Of a stretch of DNA of 64,000 nt, positions 49,570-58,415 are shown piece after piece. Within the stretch, counting starts at the first letter, position 1; each line of letters starts with the position of its first letter. Both the position numbers and the translations under genes were made by a program. The notes under the pieces were generated by a model that did not search any database, was not told the DNA's origin, and was given only the letters and a program-made list of their open reading frames with translations. Source of the stretch: Bacteroidales bacterium (GTDB lineage Bacteria > Bacteroidota > Bacteroidia > Bacteroidales > UBA932); contig JAEEVC010000003.1 of assembly GCA_016287075.1 (NCBI GenBank), positions 83,494 to 147,493 on the forward strand. Reading direction: 5' to 3'.

Positions 49570-52398
49570 CTACAATTTAGGCGGATTCGAATAACCGTCG
49601 GGTTCGTACATGCTGTCACGGGCTTTCAGGGGGACGCTGCCGTCGAAATCGCTCGCGCGGACAATTTTTGTCTTAATGAAATAATCAGATCCGTCGGGCG
49701 CGTGGGGCCAGGAGACCATGTAGGCGCTTTGTACATCGACGAGGCCGTTCCTGAGTGGCTCCCGGTCCATCGTGTACTCTTTTCCGCTGAGGTTGTCGAC
49801 CATGACAAATCTGTACGAGAAGACCTTGCCGTCAGGGATTTGCGGCGTAATATCCAATGTGACGTCGCTTTCTTTCTCTCCCGATGGAATGCTGGCCAGC
49901 AGGAACCTTCTTGCAGCGGACATTCCGCTTGCCGGGACCGTCACTCTGCTCGCCTGGCCGATGGTCGTGAATACAGGGGCCAGGTAGGCGTACTGATGGT
50001 CCGTGATGCCAAGGGTTCCGCCTTCAAGAAACTCCACATACACGTTCCATCCGGAGAGGGTCGGCAGGCTTGAACGGACTCTGGCCCTGAGTCCGTCCAC
50101 GTGCGTATAAATGTCGTCAATCGCGCCAAACCACCAGCCTCCATATTCTTTGAATACAGGTGTCATGATTTCGACAATTTCTACGTTGTGCTCGTCGTAA
50201 TAGTCGCCCCTGCTCCTGTATCCGAATTCTTTCATGGCTTTTGTCGGGCCGTAAAACCCATACCACAGATCGATTTTGGGCCATAGATACCTTTCCCAGA
50301 TCGGCGCTATATCGATGGTGACCGTAAGATTCTTGAAACTTTTGGTAAAATAGCCGCCCAAGGTGGCAATGACCGGGAATAGCTCGATCATCGGCTGCAA
50401 AAACAGCTTTGGCGAGCTCCAACCGCTCAGGCTGCTGTCGGTTATCCCGAACTTGAGGCCGCAATTGGCCTGGACGCCGGCTTCCATCATGCCATAGATG
50501 GAGAATTTGGGGGACAGCTCAAACCCGCCATGGGCATACAGGCTGCCGGAAAGGCCGCCGGTCTCCAGCTTGATTGCATCGGTCTCCGACGGCTTGGGAG
50601 GGATATGCCTGGATGTGAAGCCGTCCCCTTTGTTGTAGGCGATGCCGAAGGTCCCCATGTCATAGTCATATTTCATCGACGCTGAAAACACCAGGTCTCC
50701 ACCGATGCCGACATAGGCCGATATGTCCATCTCCGGTGTCACCATAACACCCGGCGCAAGGGGAATCGGGGCGCAGTACAGCGTGACCAGATGCTTCCGG
50801 GATGTTTCCGAGAAAGAGGCCGTGAGTTTGAAGTCTGCACTGAAACTGAAAACCGGATTGACCGTGATATACAGATACTGGAACTCGCCCTGAACGGCGC
50901 CGGCGGCAATCCGGGTATTCAATTTCACGGATGCCCCGAACACCGCTTCCGCGTGGGGCTTCTTGATGTTGAGGCTCAGACCCGGGAAAGAGAAGGAAGG
51001 GCTGGCGCTTCCTTTGGTCTGGACTCCGGTCAGACGTGAGGCCGCTTCAGGGCCGAAAAACAGTTCCCCGTCGGGGCTTATGCCAAACGGCACGGGGTTT
51101 CCCCCGTCATCGCGGATTTCCGTGATGTAGGCCGACAGGTCCAGCTGCGTGCCTTCTTCCTCGTTCAGATTGCCCGCGTCGTCATACATCTTGCCGCCCA
51201 CCTGCAGCTGGGCATAAGGCGCTGCCACATTGGCTTCGCTGGCGGCATAAACCCGGTGATAGCCGCCGCCCAGGTCCTGGGAACTCATAACTTTGAGAAC
51301 GCCGCCCTCCGGCACCAGCTCGCTGCCATATTCAAACACCAGGAAATTGCCCTCCTGCAGCGCGAATTCATCGCGCACCAGCAGTTCCAGCGCGGGCCCG
51401 TGATAATAGCCCATCCCGTCCGGGTAGCGTATGGCATTGCCGTCCGCGCCGCGCAGTTCGGTGGTCGTCTTCCGGATGACCGTCATCAGTTCCGCTTTCT
51501 CTGCGGTAACCAGGAACGCCCCGTCCATCATCCTGGCGGTATTGTCGAGATAGTCATAGCGGGTCATGTCGCCGATGGGATAAACCTTCCCGCTCCCGAG
51601 CGTCCTGCCCGATGTGCTGCCTATGGTTTTGACCGTCCGTTTTCCGCCATCCGTGACAAATGTAAGGGAAAAGCCTTTGCTGTAAGCCCTGGCCGGCACG
51701 ATCAGATAAAACGGGCGTTTCTCGCCTGGGCCCATCTGAAGTCCTCCGCCAAAATCCAGGGTCAGCACCGCCCCGTTGCCGGTGATTTCAGCGCCGGCAG
51801 GGTTTCCTGCCGTGATCTTCATGCTGCCGCAGACCGCCTTCCCGCTCAAATCACGGAATTCGATGGAGGTAAGGACGGTCTCTTCGTCAAAGACCTGCCC
51901 GATTTTCAGGATGGACCCAACGGGGCGGAACGTCAGTCCCTGCTTACTGTCCCCGCTTCCGGCCATGATGTTCGCGGCCGGATCCGGTCCGAAAGCGGCA
52001 TACTGCTGCGTGGCCGGGAAACTGACAACCAGCCCGTCTCCACTGCGCTGCGCCCCCTCCTGGTAAGGACTGTAGGCCATCAGGTCACCCTTGACAGAAG
52101 CGTCCGCACCCTGGAACCCGGCTTCCTTTCCGTCGGAGGAAATGGTCGATGGCAGGACCTCATATCGCTGGTTGGAAGCGTTGGCGGAAAAGATGCCGAT
52201 GGCATCGCCGCCCTGCCACCTGGACATCATCCTGACACCGGGGTCATCCTTGAGGGCGGTTTTCGTGGCAGGGGATGAATCTTCTATTCTGCATACGATG
52301 CGCTGCCCGCCGTCTTCGACGGCCGGCAGGGTGTCCCTCGTGCAGCCGGCGACAACCGACAAGGTTGTCAAGGCTAAAACGAAACAATGCTTGTTCAT
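49570..52398 (-). CDS. Large fimbrillin-like lipoprotein
   Basis: A 942-residue lipoprotein (lipobox SVVAGC). The N-terminal ~300 residues resemble fimbrillin family proteins: EDSSPATKTALKDD, MSRWQGGDAIGIFSAN, GDLMAYSPYQEGA and PARAYSKGFSLTFVTDGGKR. The rest, about 640 residues, is beta-rich with repeated long amphipathic stretches (FSADFKLTASFSETSRKHLV, LFLQPMIELFPVIATLGGYF) that I cannot assign. It ends 24 bp before the start of the AraC regulator gene and begins 13 bp after the stop of the BACON lipoprotein, so BACON protein, fimbrillin-like protein and regulator probably form one operon. Confidence 0.7.
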   Translation of the reverse strand: MNKHCFVLALTTLSVVAGCTRDTLPAVEDGGQRIVCRIEDSSPATKTALKDDPGVRMMSRWQGGDAIGIFSANASNQRYEVLPSTISSDGKEAGFQGADASVKGDLMAYSPYQEGAQRSGDGLVVSFPATQQYAAFGPDPAANIMAGSGDSKQGLTFRPVGSILKIGQVFDEETVLTSIEFRDLSGKAVCGSMKITAGNPAGAEITGNGAVLTLDFGGGLQMGPGEKRPFYLIVPARAYSKGFSLTFVTDGGKRTVKTIGSTSGRTLGSGKVYPIGDMTRYDYLDNTARMMDGAFLVTAEKAELMTVIRKTTTELRGADGNAIRYPDGMGYYHGPALELLVRDEFALQEGNFLVFEYGSELVPEGGVLKVMSSQDLGGGYHRVYAASEANVAAPYAQLQVGGKMYDDAGNLNEEEGTQLDLSAYITEIRDDGGNPVPFGISPDGELFFGPEAASRLTGVQTKGSASPSFSFPGLSLNIKKPHAEAVFGASVKLNTRIAAGAVQGEFQYLYITVNPVFSFSADFKLTASFSETSRKHLVTLYCAPIPLAPGVMVTPEMDISAYVGIGGDLVFSASMKYDYDMGTFGIAYNKGDGFTSRHIPPKPSETDAIKLETGGLSGSLYAHGGFELSPKFSIYGMMEAGVQANCGLKFGITDSSLSGWSSPKLFLQPMIELFPVIATLGGYFTKSFKNLTVTIDIAPIWERYLWPKIDLWYGFYGPTKAMKEFGYRSRGDYYDEHNVEIVEIMTPVFKEYGGWWFGAIDDIYTHVDGLRARVRSSLPTLSGWNVYVEFLEGGTLGITDHQYAYLAPVFTTIGQASRVTVPASGMSAARRFLLASIPSGEKESDVTLDITPQIPDGKVFSYRFVMVDNLSGKEYTMDREPLRNGLVDVQSAYMVSWPHAPDGSDYFIKTKIVRASDFDGSVPLKARDSMYEPDGYSNPPKL

Positions 52399-52411
52399 AA
52401 TGGCAGGTTGT

Positions 52412-53206
52412 CTATTCGTCCCACGGATACGTATCGTCATAATCGTAGTCATGCCCCGACAGGCCCCCTGTCCTTTCAATGACCACGAAGCTGGTATGCT
52501 GGAAGTCGTCGTTGCTGTCTGATATGGTGATCGTCGCCTTGCGGAGGCCATCCCCGTCCGCAAGAGGCTGGGAGCTGAGGCGCAGCGTCACCTGGTCGAT
52601 GCGCTCCACCGTCAGCCAGGAAGCATCGGTGGAAGGCGTCCACTTGTAGCAGTTGGTGACAATATGGGCATCCCTCTGACCGCCGGCGCTTATCTCAAGC
52701 ACGTAAGAGAAAAGCGACAGATCCCATTGATACTCATCCGTATAATTGAAATAGACCCGCCCCTGCTGGACCACACGGATGGACTTGCTCTTCTGGCCGG
52801 GGGCGGACACGGTTACCTGGGCTTTGCGGGCTGCGAGGTTCCGGAAGAGCCCGTTTTCATCCCGGGTATCATAGTCTCCTACGGTAATGACGACCGTCGC
52901 TTTCGCCGACATGGTCTCTTCGGTTTTATCGACTTTACACCAGGCCGCATCGGACGAAACAGCCCATCCGGCAAGGTTCGTCTCAACGATCAGGGTGGTT
53001 CCGTCGGCGTCGGCATTGAAGATGACCTCGTAATCGTCGGGCACTTCCCGGCTGAGGTTGATCATCAGTTTGAAATAGTCTCCCGCAGGGGTAGGCGGCG
53101 TAACATCGGGCCCCTCCGGCCCGGGCTTGTCCGGCTCTTCGCAGCCGAAGGGAATCAACGCTCCGAGCGCCAGGGCTGCGACCCTTGAAAGCATTCTTTT
53201 GTGCAT
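52412..53206 (-). CDS. BACON-domain lipoprotein
   Basis: A 264-residue lipoprotein (lipobox LIPFGC; a Pro-rich segment follows). Two BACON-type repeats are visible: residues about 75-155 (VSSDAAWCKVDKTEETMSAK, then RKAQVTVSAPGQKSKSIRVVQQGR) and about 165-250 (NCYKWTPSTDASWLTVERID, then LRKATITISDSNDDFQHTSF). BACON modules are thought to bind carbohydrate or mucin-type host glycans. It is encoded 13 bp upstream of the large fimbrillin-like protein. Confidence 0.72.
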   Translation of the reverse strand: MHKRMLSRVAALALGALIPFGCEEPDKPGPEGPDVTPPTPAGDYFKLMINLSREVPDDYEVIFNADADGTTLIVETNLAGWAVSSDAAWCKVDKTEETMSAKATVVITVGDYDTRDENGLFRNLAARKAQVTVSAPGQKSKSIRVVQQGRVYFNYTDEYQWDLSLFSYVLEISAGGQRDAHIVTNCYKWTPSTDASWLTVERIDQVTLRLSSQPLADGDGLRKATITISDSNDDFQHTSFVVIERTGGLSGHDYDYDDTYPWDE

Positions 53207-53394
53207 GGTGCGATATTTTGTCAAATATCGCTACACGACCCGCATCCCGCTCTCTCAATTCAAAGAAACAATACTATCAAATCCTTTAATCTTGACAATC
53301 TGCGCGTTCCGGCCCGGCCGCGCCGGTCCCTCTTTTCCCGTCAAGCAACGTCAAATCAAAAAAAATTCGTATCTTGCCACGAATAAAGCAGATA

Positions 53395-53709
53395 ATGAAA
53401 ATGGACGTTTTGATCGGTGAAGAGGGCGGCGCCCTCGTTTGTACCCTGCGGGGACGGCTGGACACGCCGGCATCCCAGGAAGTGATGAAGGCGGTGCAGC
53501 CGCTGCTGGAACAGGCGGACCGGGAAATCATCCTCGACTGCCGGGACCTGGAGTACATCAGCAGTTCCGGGCTGCGCATCCTCCTGATGCTCAGGAAGGA
53601 AACGGGCCGGAAGGGCGGCCGGCTGGTCATCCGCGGCATCCGCGAAGCCATCCGCCAGGTTTTCCTGATGACCGGTTTCTACAACCTGTTCGAAATCCGG
53701 GAGGCATGA
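53395..53709 (+). CDS. STAS-domain anti-anti-sigma-like protein
   Basis: A 104-residue single-domain STAS protein of the SpoIIAA/RsbV type. The conserved phosphorylation loop is intact: ILDCRDLEYISSSGLRILL, with Ser57 in the position phosphorylated in RsbV/SpoIIAA. It has no other domain. In partner-switching systems the unphosphorylated STAS protein binds the RsbW kinase and releases its target; the PP2C phosphatase dephosphorylates it. Here the fused phosphatase/kinase is encoded four genes downstream. The start is placed at 53395 (MKMDVL). Its stop overlaps the next start (ATGA). Confidence 0.9.
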   Translation: MKMDVLIGEEGGALVCTLRGRLDTPASQEVMKAVQPLLEQADREIILDCRDLEYISSSGLRILLMLRKETGRKGGRLVIRGIREAIRQVFLMTGFYNLFEIREA

Positions 53710-54800
53710 TGGAAGATTATGGTCTGGACCTGCACGGCCGGATGATCCTGGAAGAGTTCCGGGAGCTGGAGCCCGTCCTCTTCAAGATGAAGGACACGGT
53801 CCTCTCGCTGATCCGGAAGGACATCGCCGACAAGGGACTGATGGTCACGGCGACGGAGGCCCGGGTCAAGCAGGAGCAGAGCCTGGCCGGGAAACTGGAG
53901 CGGAAAGGGTCCAAATACGCGACGGCGGAGGACATCACCGACCTTCTCGGCGTCCGGGTCATCACCTTCTACAGCGATGACGTGGACAAGATCGCCGCGA
54001 TGGTCGAGAACCTGTTCGACATCGACCGGGAGAACTCGGTGGACAAGCGGAAGATGCACCATCTGGACAGCTTCGGCTACAATTCCCTCCACTATATCTG
54101 CCGGATTCCGGCGGCGGTCTGCAGCGATCCGGACTGCCCGCGGATGAACGAGATTCCCTTCGAAATCCAGATCCGGACGGCCCTGCAGCACGTCTGGGCG
54201 ACCCTTTACCATGATTCCGGCTACAAGTCCGGCGTAGAGATCCCGGTCGGTTACCTGCGGGACATGAACCGCCTTGCGGGGATGCTGGAGCTGGTCGACG
54301 AGCAGTTCTGCCGGATCCGTACGGGCATCAACGACTACCGCCGGCGCGTCCAGGCACTCGTCGCCGACGGCTGCCTCGAAGAGGTGGAACTGGACGGCGA
54401 CACCTTCAAGAGTTACCTGGCGATGCAGCCCTTCGACCACCTGAACCGGCGGATCGCGGCGCTCAACCAGGCGGAGATTCAGGATGTCTCCCTCCAGAAG
54501 TTCCTGCCGGTGCTGCGCGGGCTCGGGATGAAGACGCTCGGGGATGTGGACCGGATGGTCAAGGAATGCTCGGAGGATGCCTACCGGCTCGCCGCCTACC
54601 AGCTCGGGGTCACCGACATCGACATCATCACCTCGACGGTCGCCCCCCAGAACCTGTGCCTGGTCTATGTCCTGCGGAAGGGCGTCGGCCGCGCCGGCCT
54701 GAAATATGTCTTTGACACCCTGAACGGGGAATCGGCCGGGAACGAAGCCCTTTCCGAGATGGTCTATGCCCAGGCGGAAGAAATGAAAATGATTGAGTAA
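53706..54800 (+). CDS. Small alarmone synthetase (RelA/SpoT synthetase domain)
   Basis: A 364-residue protein with an N-terminal RelA_SpoT nucleotidyltransferase domain (about residues 40-200) and a C-terminal helical/mixed region without TGS, ACT or HD domains. Motifs: DLLGVRVITFYSDDVDKI, HHLDSFGYNSLHYIC (the GYxSLH-type loop) and PFEIQIRTALQHVWATLYHD (QIRT signature). It should make (p)ppGpp or pGpp from GTP/GDP and ATP. The ~160-residue C-terminal part (ITSTVAPQNLCLVYVLRKG near the end) is unlike the short tails of RelP/RelQ and may be regulatory. The start ATG at 53706 overlaps the STAS stop by 4 bp. Confidence 0.85.
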   Translation: MMEDYGLDLHGRMILEEFRELEPVLFKMKDTVLSLIRKDIADKGLMVTATEARVKQEQSLAGKLERKGSKYATAEDITDLLGVRVITFYSDDVDKIAAMVENLFDIDRENSVDKRKMHHLDSFGYNSLHYICRIPAAVCSDPDCPRMNEIPFEIQIRTALQHVWATLYHDSGYKSGVEIPVGYLRDMNRLAGMLELVDEQFCRIRTGINDYRRRVQALVADGCLEEVELDGDTFKSYLAMQPFDHLNRRIAALNQAEIQDVSLQKFLPVLRGLGMKTLGDVDRMVKECSEDAYRLAAYQLGVTDIDIITSTVAPQNLCLVYVLRKGVGRAGLKYVFDTLNGESAGNEALSEMVYAQAEEMKMIE

Positions 54801-54811
54801 CACTTGCTTCC

Positions 54812-55393
54812 ATGGGATATAACGCTTCATTGGATACCTCCCTGCTGGACAGGGCCATCGAATTCGCCGTGCGCGCCCATGCGGGAACCGAGCGGCGCGG
54901 CAAGGGCTTCCCGTACATCGTCCATCCGATGGAGGCGATGGCCATTGTCGCAACGATGACCCCCGACCAGGAGGTCCTCGCCGCCGCCGCGCTCCACGAT
55001 GTCGTCGAGGATACGGATGTGACGGTGGAGGAGATCCGTGCGGCGTTCGGCGACAGGGTCGCATCCCTGGTGGCCTGCGAGAGCGATATCGTACTGGCGG
55101 AACTGTCGGAGGAGGCCAGCTGGCCGGTCCGGAAGCAGGCGGCGATCGACCGCCTCGCCGCCGCATCGCACGATGCGAAGGTCGTCGCCCTCGGCGACAA
55201 GCTGTCGAACATGCGGGCGATCGCCCGGGATTACGCCGTCCAGGGCGATGCGCTCTGGAACCTCTTCCATGTCAAGGACCGGGCGTCCCATGCCTGGCAT
55301 TACCGGGGCCTTGCCTCTTCCCTGTCCGAACTGTCGGAAACATTTGCCTACCAGGAGTTTGTTGAACTGATTGCGCGCGTTTTCCATGATTGA
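54812..55393 (+). CDS. Small alarmone hydrolase (HD, Mesh1-like)
   Basis: A 193-residue HD-domain protein. The metal-binding set of RelA/SpoT-type hydrolases is present: YIVHPMEAMAIVA (His), ALHDVVEDTDVTVEEI (HD and the ED dyad), and ALGDKLSNMRAIARDY (Asp). Together with the usual AAFGDRVASLV it indicates an active Mn-dependent (p)ppGpp pyrophosphohydrolase. It starts 11 bp after the synthetase gene, so synthesis and degradation are encoded as separate neighbouring proteins, not fused as in Rel/SpoT. It overlaps the next gene by 8 bp. Confidence 0.87.
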   Translation: MGYNASLDTSLLDRAIEFAVRAHAGTERRGKGFPYIVHPMEAMAIVATMTPDQEVLAAAALHDVVEDTDVTVEEIRAAFGDRVASLVACESDIVLAELSEEASWPVRKQAAIDRLAAASHDAKVVALGDKLSNMRAIARDYAVQGDALWNLFHVKDRASHAWHYRGLASSLSELSETFAYQEFVELIARVFHD

Positions 55394-56228
55394 TGACATC
55401 CGTCCCGTCCCGATTGACCTGTCGGATTATGAATTTGCCGGCGAAGGGGCCAACGGGGCCAGCTACAACCACCGCACCGACCCGGATATCCTGCTGAAGC
55501 TCTATACCCGGGGCGACATGACCCAGCCGCTCGATGAGCTGCTGACCGCCCGGAAGGTGTTCGCGGCGGGCATTCCGACGCCCGAGCCCGGCGACCTGGT
55601 GACGGACGGGCAACGGGTCGGCCTGCGCTTCCGCCGCATCCGCGGGAAGCGCTCCTATGCCCGCGCCATCGGCGACGATCCCTCGACGGTCGGCCACTAT
55701 GCCGTCCTTTTCGCCCGGATGAGCCGGCAACTGCATGCTACGCATGTGGATACGTCCCTGTTCGAGAATGTCAAGGACCGCTACCTGCGCCTGCTCGCCG
55801 CCAATCCGTTCTTCACGGATGACCAGAAGGACAAGATCGCCGCGTACATCCGCCGGGTGCCCGATACGGACACGGCCCTCCACGGCGACCTCCAGTTCGG
55901 CAATGTCATCTTTGCCGGCGACCGCCACTATTTCATCGACCTCGGCGATTTCTGTTACGGCCATCCCATGTTCGACCTCGGCATGGTCTATATCACCGGG
56001 AAACTGAACGATCCCGGTTTTACGCGGGAGGCCTTCCACATGGAACCGGAGACGGCTTCGGCTTTCTGGGATGCCTTTGCGCCCGCCTATTTCGGCCCCG
56101 ATGCCGACCTCGCCGCCCTCGAGCGCGAGGTGCGGATTTTCGCCGGCCTCAAGACCCTGATTATCGAACGGGATACCGGCCGGCCGATGCCCGAGTTCCG
56201 TGCGATGCTGGAAGGAACTATATATTAG
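55386..56228 (+). CDS. APH-fold phosphotransferase
   Basis: A 280-residue kinase-like protein. The phosphotransferase core has TALHGDLQFGNVIFAGDRHY (HxDxxxxN catalytic loop) and FIDLGDFCYGHPMFDLGMVY (metal-binding DxD-like), and a glycine-rich start EFAGEGANGASYNHR. It belongs with aminoglycoside/choline/hydroxyurea phosphotransferase-type enzymes, and resembles the group often annotated as TIGR02172-type proteins in Bacteroidota. The substrate is unknown; its place in this operon makes a small-molecule or protein kinase role in the signalling system possible. It overlaps the hydrolase gene by 8 bp and ends 6 bp before the phosphatase gene. Confidence 0.8.
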   Translation: MIDDIRPVPIDLSDYEFAGEGANGASYNHRTDPDILLKLYTRGDMTQPLDELLTARKVFAAGIPTPEPGDLVTDGQRVGLRFRRIRGKRSYARAIGDDPSTVGHYAVLFARMSRQLHATHVDTSLFENVKDRYLRLLAANPFFTDDQKDKIAAYIRRVPDTDTALHGDLQFGNVIFAGDRHYFIDLGDFCYGHPMFDLGMVYITGKLNDPGFTREAFHMEPETASAFWDAFAPAYFGPDADLAALEREVRIFAGLKTLIIERDTGRPMPEFRAMLEGTIY

Positions 56229-56234
56229 AAGATT

Positions 56235-58415
56235 ATGAGCATCCTGAACCCGGTCCGCTGGTTTGCCCGGCAAGGCTTTCTGATTATCCTGACCGCCGCA
56301 ATCATCCTCGAAGCGACGGCAGTGATCCAGTTTTATTATGCCCAGAAGGGCCTCCGGGAAGAGGCGACGCACCGGGCGGAGAGCGAACTGGAAGCGACCG
56401 GACTGGAAATCGACGACGTGATGGACCAGGTCGAATCCGCCGTCCGGAACAATATCTGGCTTGCGCAGACCCTCCTGACCTACCCGGACACGCTGCGCCA
56501 TCTCCCCGAAATCCTGGTGGCGAACAATCCGGTCATCTACGGCAGTACCATCGCCCTGGAGCCGGATTACTATCCCGGCCGGGAGCGCCTGTTCTCTCCC
56601 TATGCCTACCGGGAAGGGGACGCCGTCCGGACGAAGCAGCTCGGCTCGGATGCGTATGATTACACCGCCATGGAGTGGTATGCCGATGCGAGCGAAACCG
56701 GCCATTGGAGCGAACCGTACTTCGATACGGGCGGGGGAGAGGAGATGATGACCACCTTCTCGATGCCGGTGACGGACCCTTCCGGCCGCCGCGTCGGCGT
56801 CATTACGGCGGACATGTCGCTCGAATGGCTGACGGACCTGGTGGGCGACCTGAAAGTCTATCCCGGCGCCATCAGCATGATGTTCAGCCGGACCGGCCAG
56901 GTCATGGTCTGCCCCGCCGAATCCCTCGTCATGCGCCGGAACATCGCAGAACTCACGGCTTCGATGGAGGATACCGCGGCCATCCGGCTCGGCAGGGAAA
57001 TGCTCGCCGGGAAGAGCGGCAACATGCCGATCCGGGCCCAGGAAAAGGTCCGGGACGTGTTCTATGCCCCGGTCGAGCGGACAGGGTGGTCGATGGCCAT
57101 CGTCATTCCGCGGGAGGAGATTTTCCGCGGGGTCAAGCGGATCGGCATGATCGTCGGATGCCTGCAGCTGCTGGGCCTGCTGATGCTGGCGCTGATCCTC
57201 TACCGGACGGCGGCCGGGCGGAAGAAACTGCAGGCTGCCGAAGAACGGAAAGAACGGATGGACAGGGAGTTGCAGATTGCCAGCGGTATCCAGATGGCGA
57301 TGCTCCCGAAAGTCTATCCGCCCTTCCCGGAACGGAACGAACTGGACGTTTTCGGCTTGCTTGTCCCCGCCAAGGAGGTCGGTGGCGACCTGTTCGATTA
57401 TTATCTCCGGGGCGACTCCCTGCTGTTCTGCATCGGGGACGTGTCCGGAAAGGGGATCCCCGCCTCCCTCGTAATGGCGGTGACCCGCAGCCTTTTCCGC
57501 TCCGTATCCGCCCACGACGACATTCCCGGCCGCATCGCCGGGTTCATGAACGAGTCGATGGCGGAGATGAACGACAGCAGTATGTTCGTGACCCTGTTCC
57601 TTGGCATCCTGGACCTGTCCACGGGACGGCTGCGCTATTGCAATGCCGGCCACAACGCGCCGCTGACCGTCACGGCGGACGGGCAGGCCCGCTTCCTGTC
57701 GGTCCTCCCGAACCTGCCGCTGGGCGTTGACGACCATTATTTCTTCGTGGACGAGGAATTCCAGCTCGCGCCCGGCGACACCCTTTTCCTCTATACCGAC
57801 GGCCTGACCGAGGCGGAAAACGCCGGGAAGGAACTGTTCGGGGAAGAGCGTCTGCTCGGTTCGTTCGCATCCCTGGCGCCGCTGGGGGCGCACGCCCAGG
57901 TGACGCATATCGTCGATGCCGTTCATGGACACGTCGGTACGGCGCCCCAGAGCGACGACCTGACGATGCTTTCCATCAAGTATCAGGGCGTCGGCGAAGG
58001 CCCCGCGAGGGGGCGCTGGCTGCGCCTGCACAACGACATCCGCCAGCTTTCCCAACTGGCCGGATTCGTGGAATCCGTCGGGGAAGACGCTTCACTCGGG
58101 CAGACGGACGTGCTGCAGTTGAACCTGGCGGTCGAAGAGGCGGTGACGAATGTGATCATGTATGCCTATCCCGGCGGGACGGACGGACTCGTGGACATCG
58201 AGGCGGTCGTCCGGGACGGCTGGCTCGTCTTCACCATCAGCGACAGCGGCAAGCCCTTCGATCCCACGTCTGCCCGGCCGGTGGATACGTCGCTGTCCGC
58301 GGAACAGCGTCCCATCGGCGGCCTCGGCATCCACCTGGTCCGCCAGATCATGGACGAGGTGTCCTATGCCCGCGTCGAGGACCGGAACATCCTGACGCTC
58401 AAGAAGAAAGTCTAG
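56235..58415 (+). CDS. Membrane sensor-PP2C phosphatase-RsbW fusion
   Basis: A 726-residue protein. A membrane helix (about 15-36) precedes a periplasmic sensor domain of Cache type (about 40-310), then a second helix (about 315-337) and a short coiled coil (AAEERKERMDRELQIASGI). The PP2C/RsbU domain (about 350-600) has AKEVGGDLFDYYL, FCIGDVSGKGIPASLVMA, CNAGHNAPLTV, FLYTDGLTEAENAG and SDDLTMLSIKY, with the metal Asp residues kept. The C-terminal ~125 residues are an RsbW-type GHKL ATPase: LNLAVEEAVTNVIMYAYPGG (N box), TISDSGKPFDP (G1) and GGLGIHLVRQIMDE (G2). Phosphatase and kinase for the STAS protein are thus on one chain. Confidence 0.9.
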   Translation: MSILNPVRWFARQGFLIILTAAIILEATAVIQFYYAQKGLREEATHRAESELEATGLEIDDVMDQVESAVRNNIWLAQTLLTYPDTLRHLPEILVANNPVIYGSTIALEPDYYPGRERLFSPYAYREGDAVRTKQLGSDAYDYTAMEWYADASETGHWSEPYFDTGGGEEMMTTFSMPVTDPSGRRVGVITADMSLEWLTDLVGDLKVYPGAISMMFSRTGQVMVCPAESLVMRRNIAELTASMEDTAAIRLGREMLAGKSGNMPIRAQEKVRDVFYAPVERTGWSMAIVIPREEIFRGVKRIGMIVGCLQLLGLLMLALILYRTAAGRKKLQAAEERKERMDRELQIASGIQMAMLPKVYPPFPERNELDVFGLLVPAKEVGGDLFDYYLRGDSLLFCIGDVSGKGIPASLVMAVTRSLFRSVSAHDDIPGRIAGFMNESMAEMNDSSMFVTLFLGILDLSTGRLRYCNAGHNAPLTVTADGQARFLSVLPNLPLGVDDHYFFVDEEFQLAPGDTLFLYTDGLTEAENAGKELFGEERLLGSFASLAPLGAHAQVTHIVDAVHGHVGTAPQSDDLTMLSIKYQGVGEGPARGRWLRLHNDIRQLSQLAGFVESVGEDASLGQTDVLQLNLAVEEAVTNVIMYAYPGGTDGLVDIEAVVRDGWLVFTISDSGKPFDPTSARPVDTSLSAEQRPIGGLGIHLVRQIMDEVSYARVEDRNILTLKKKV

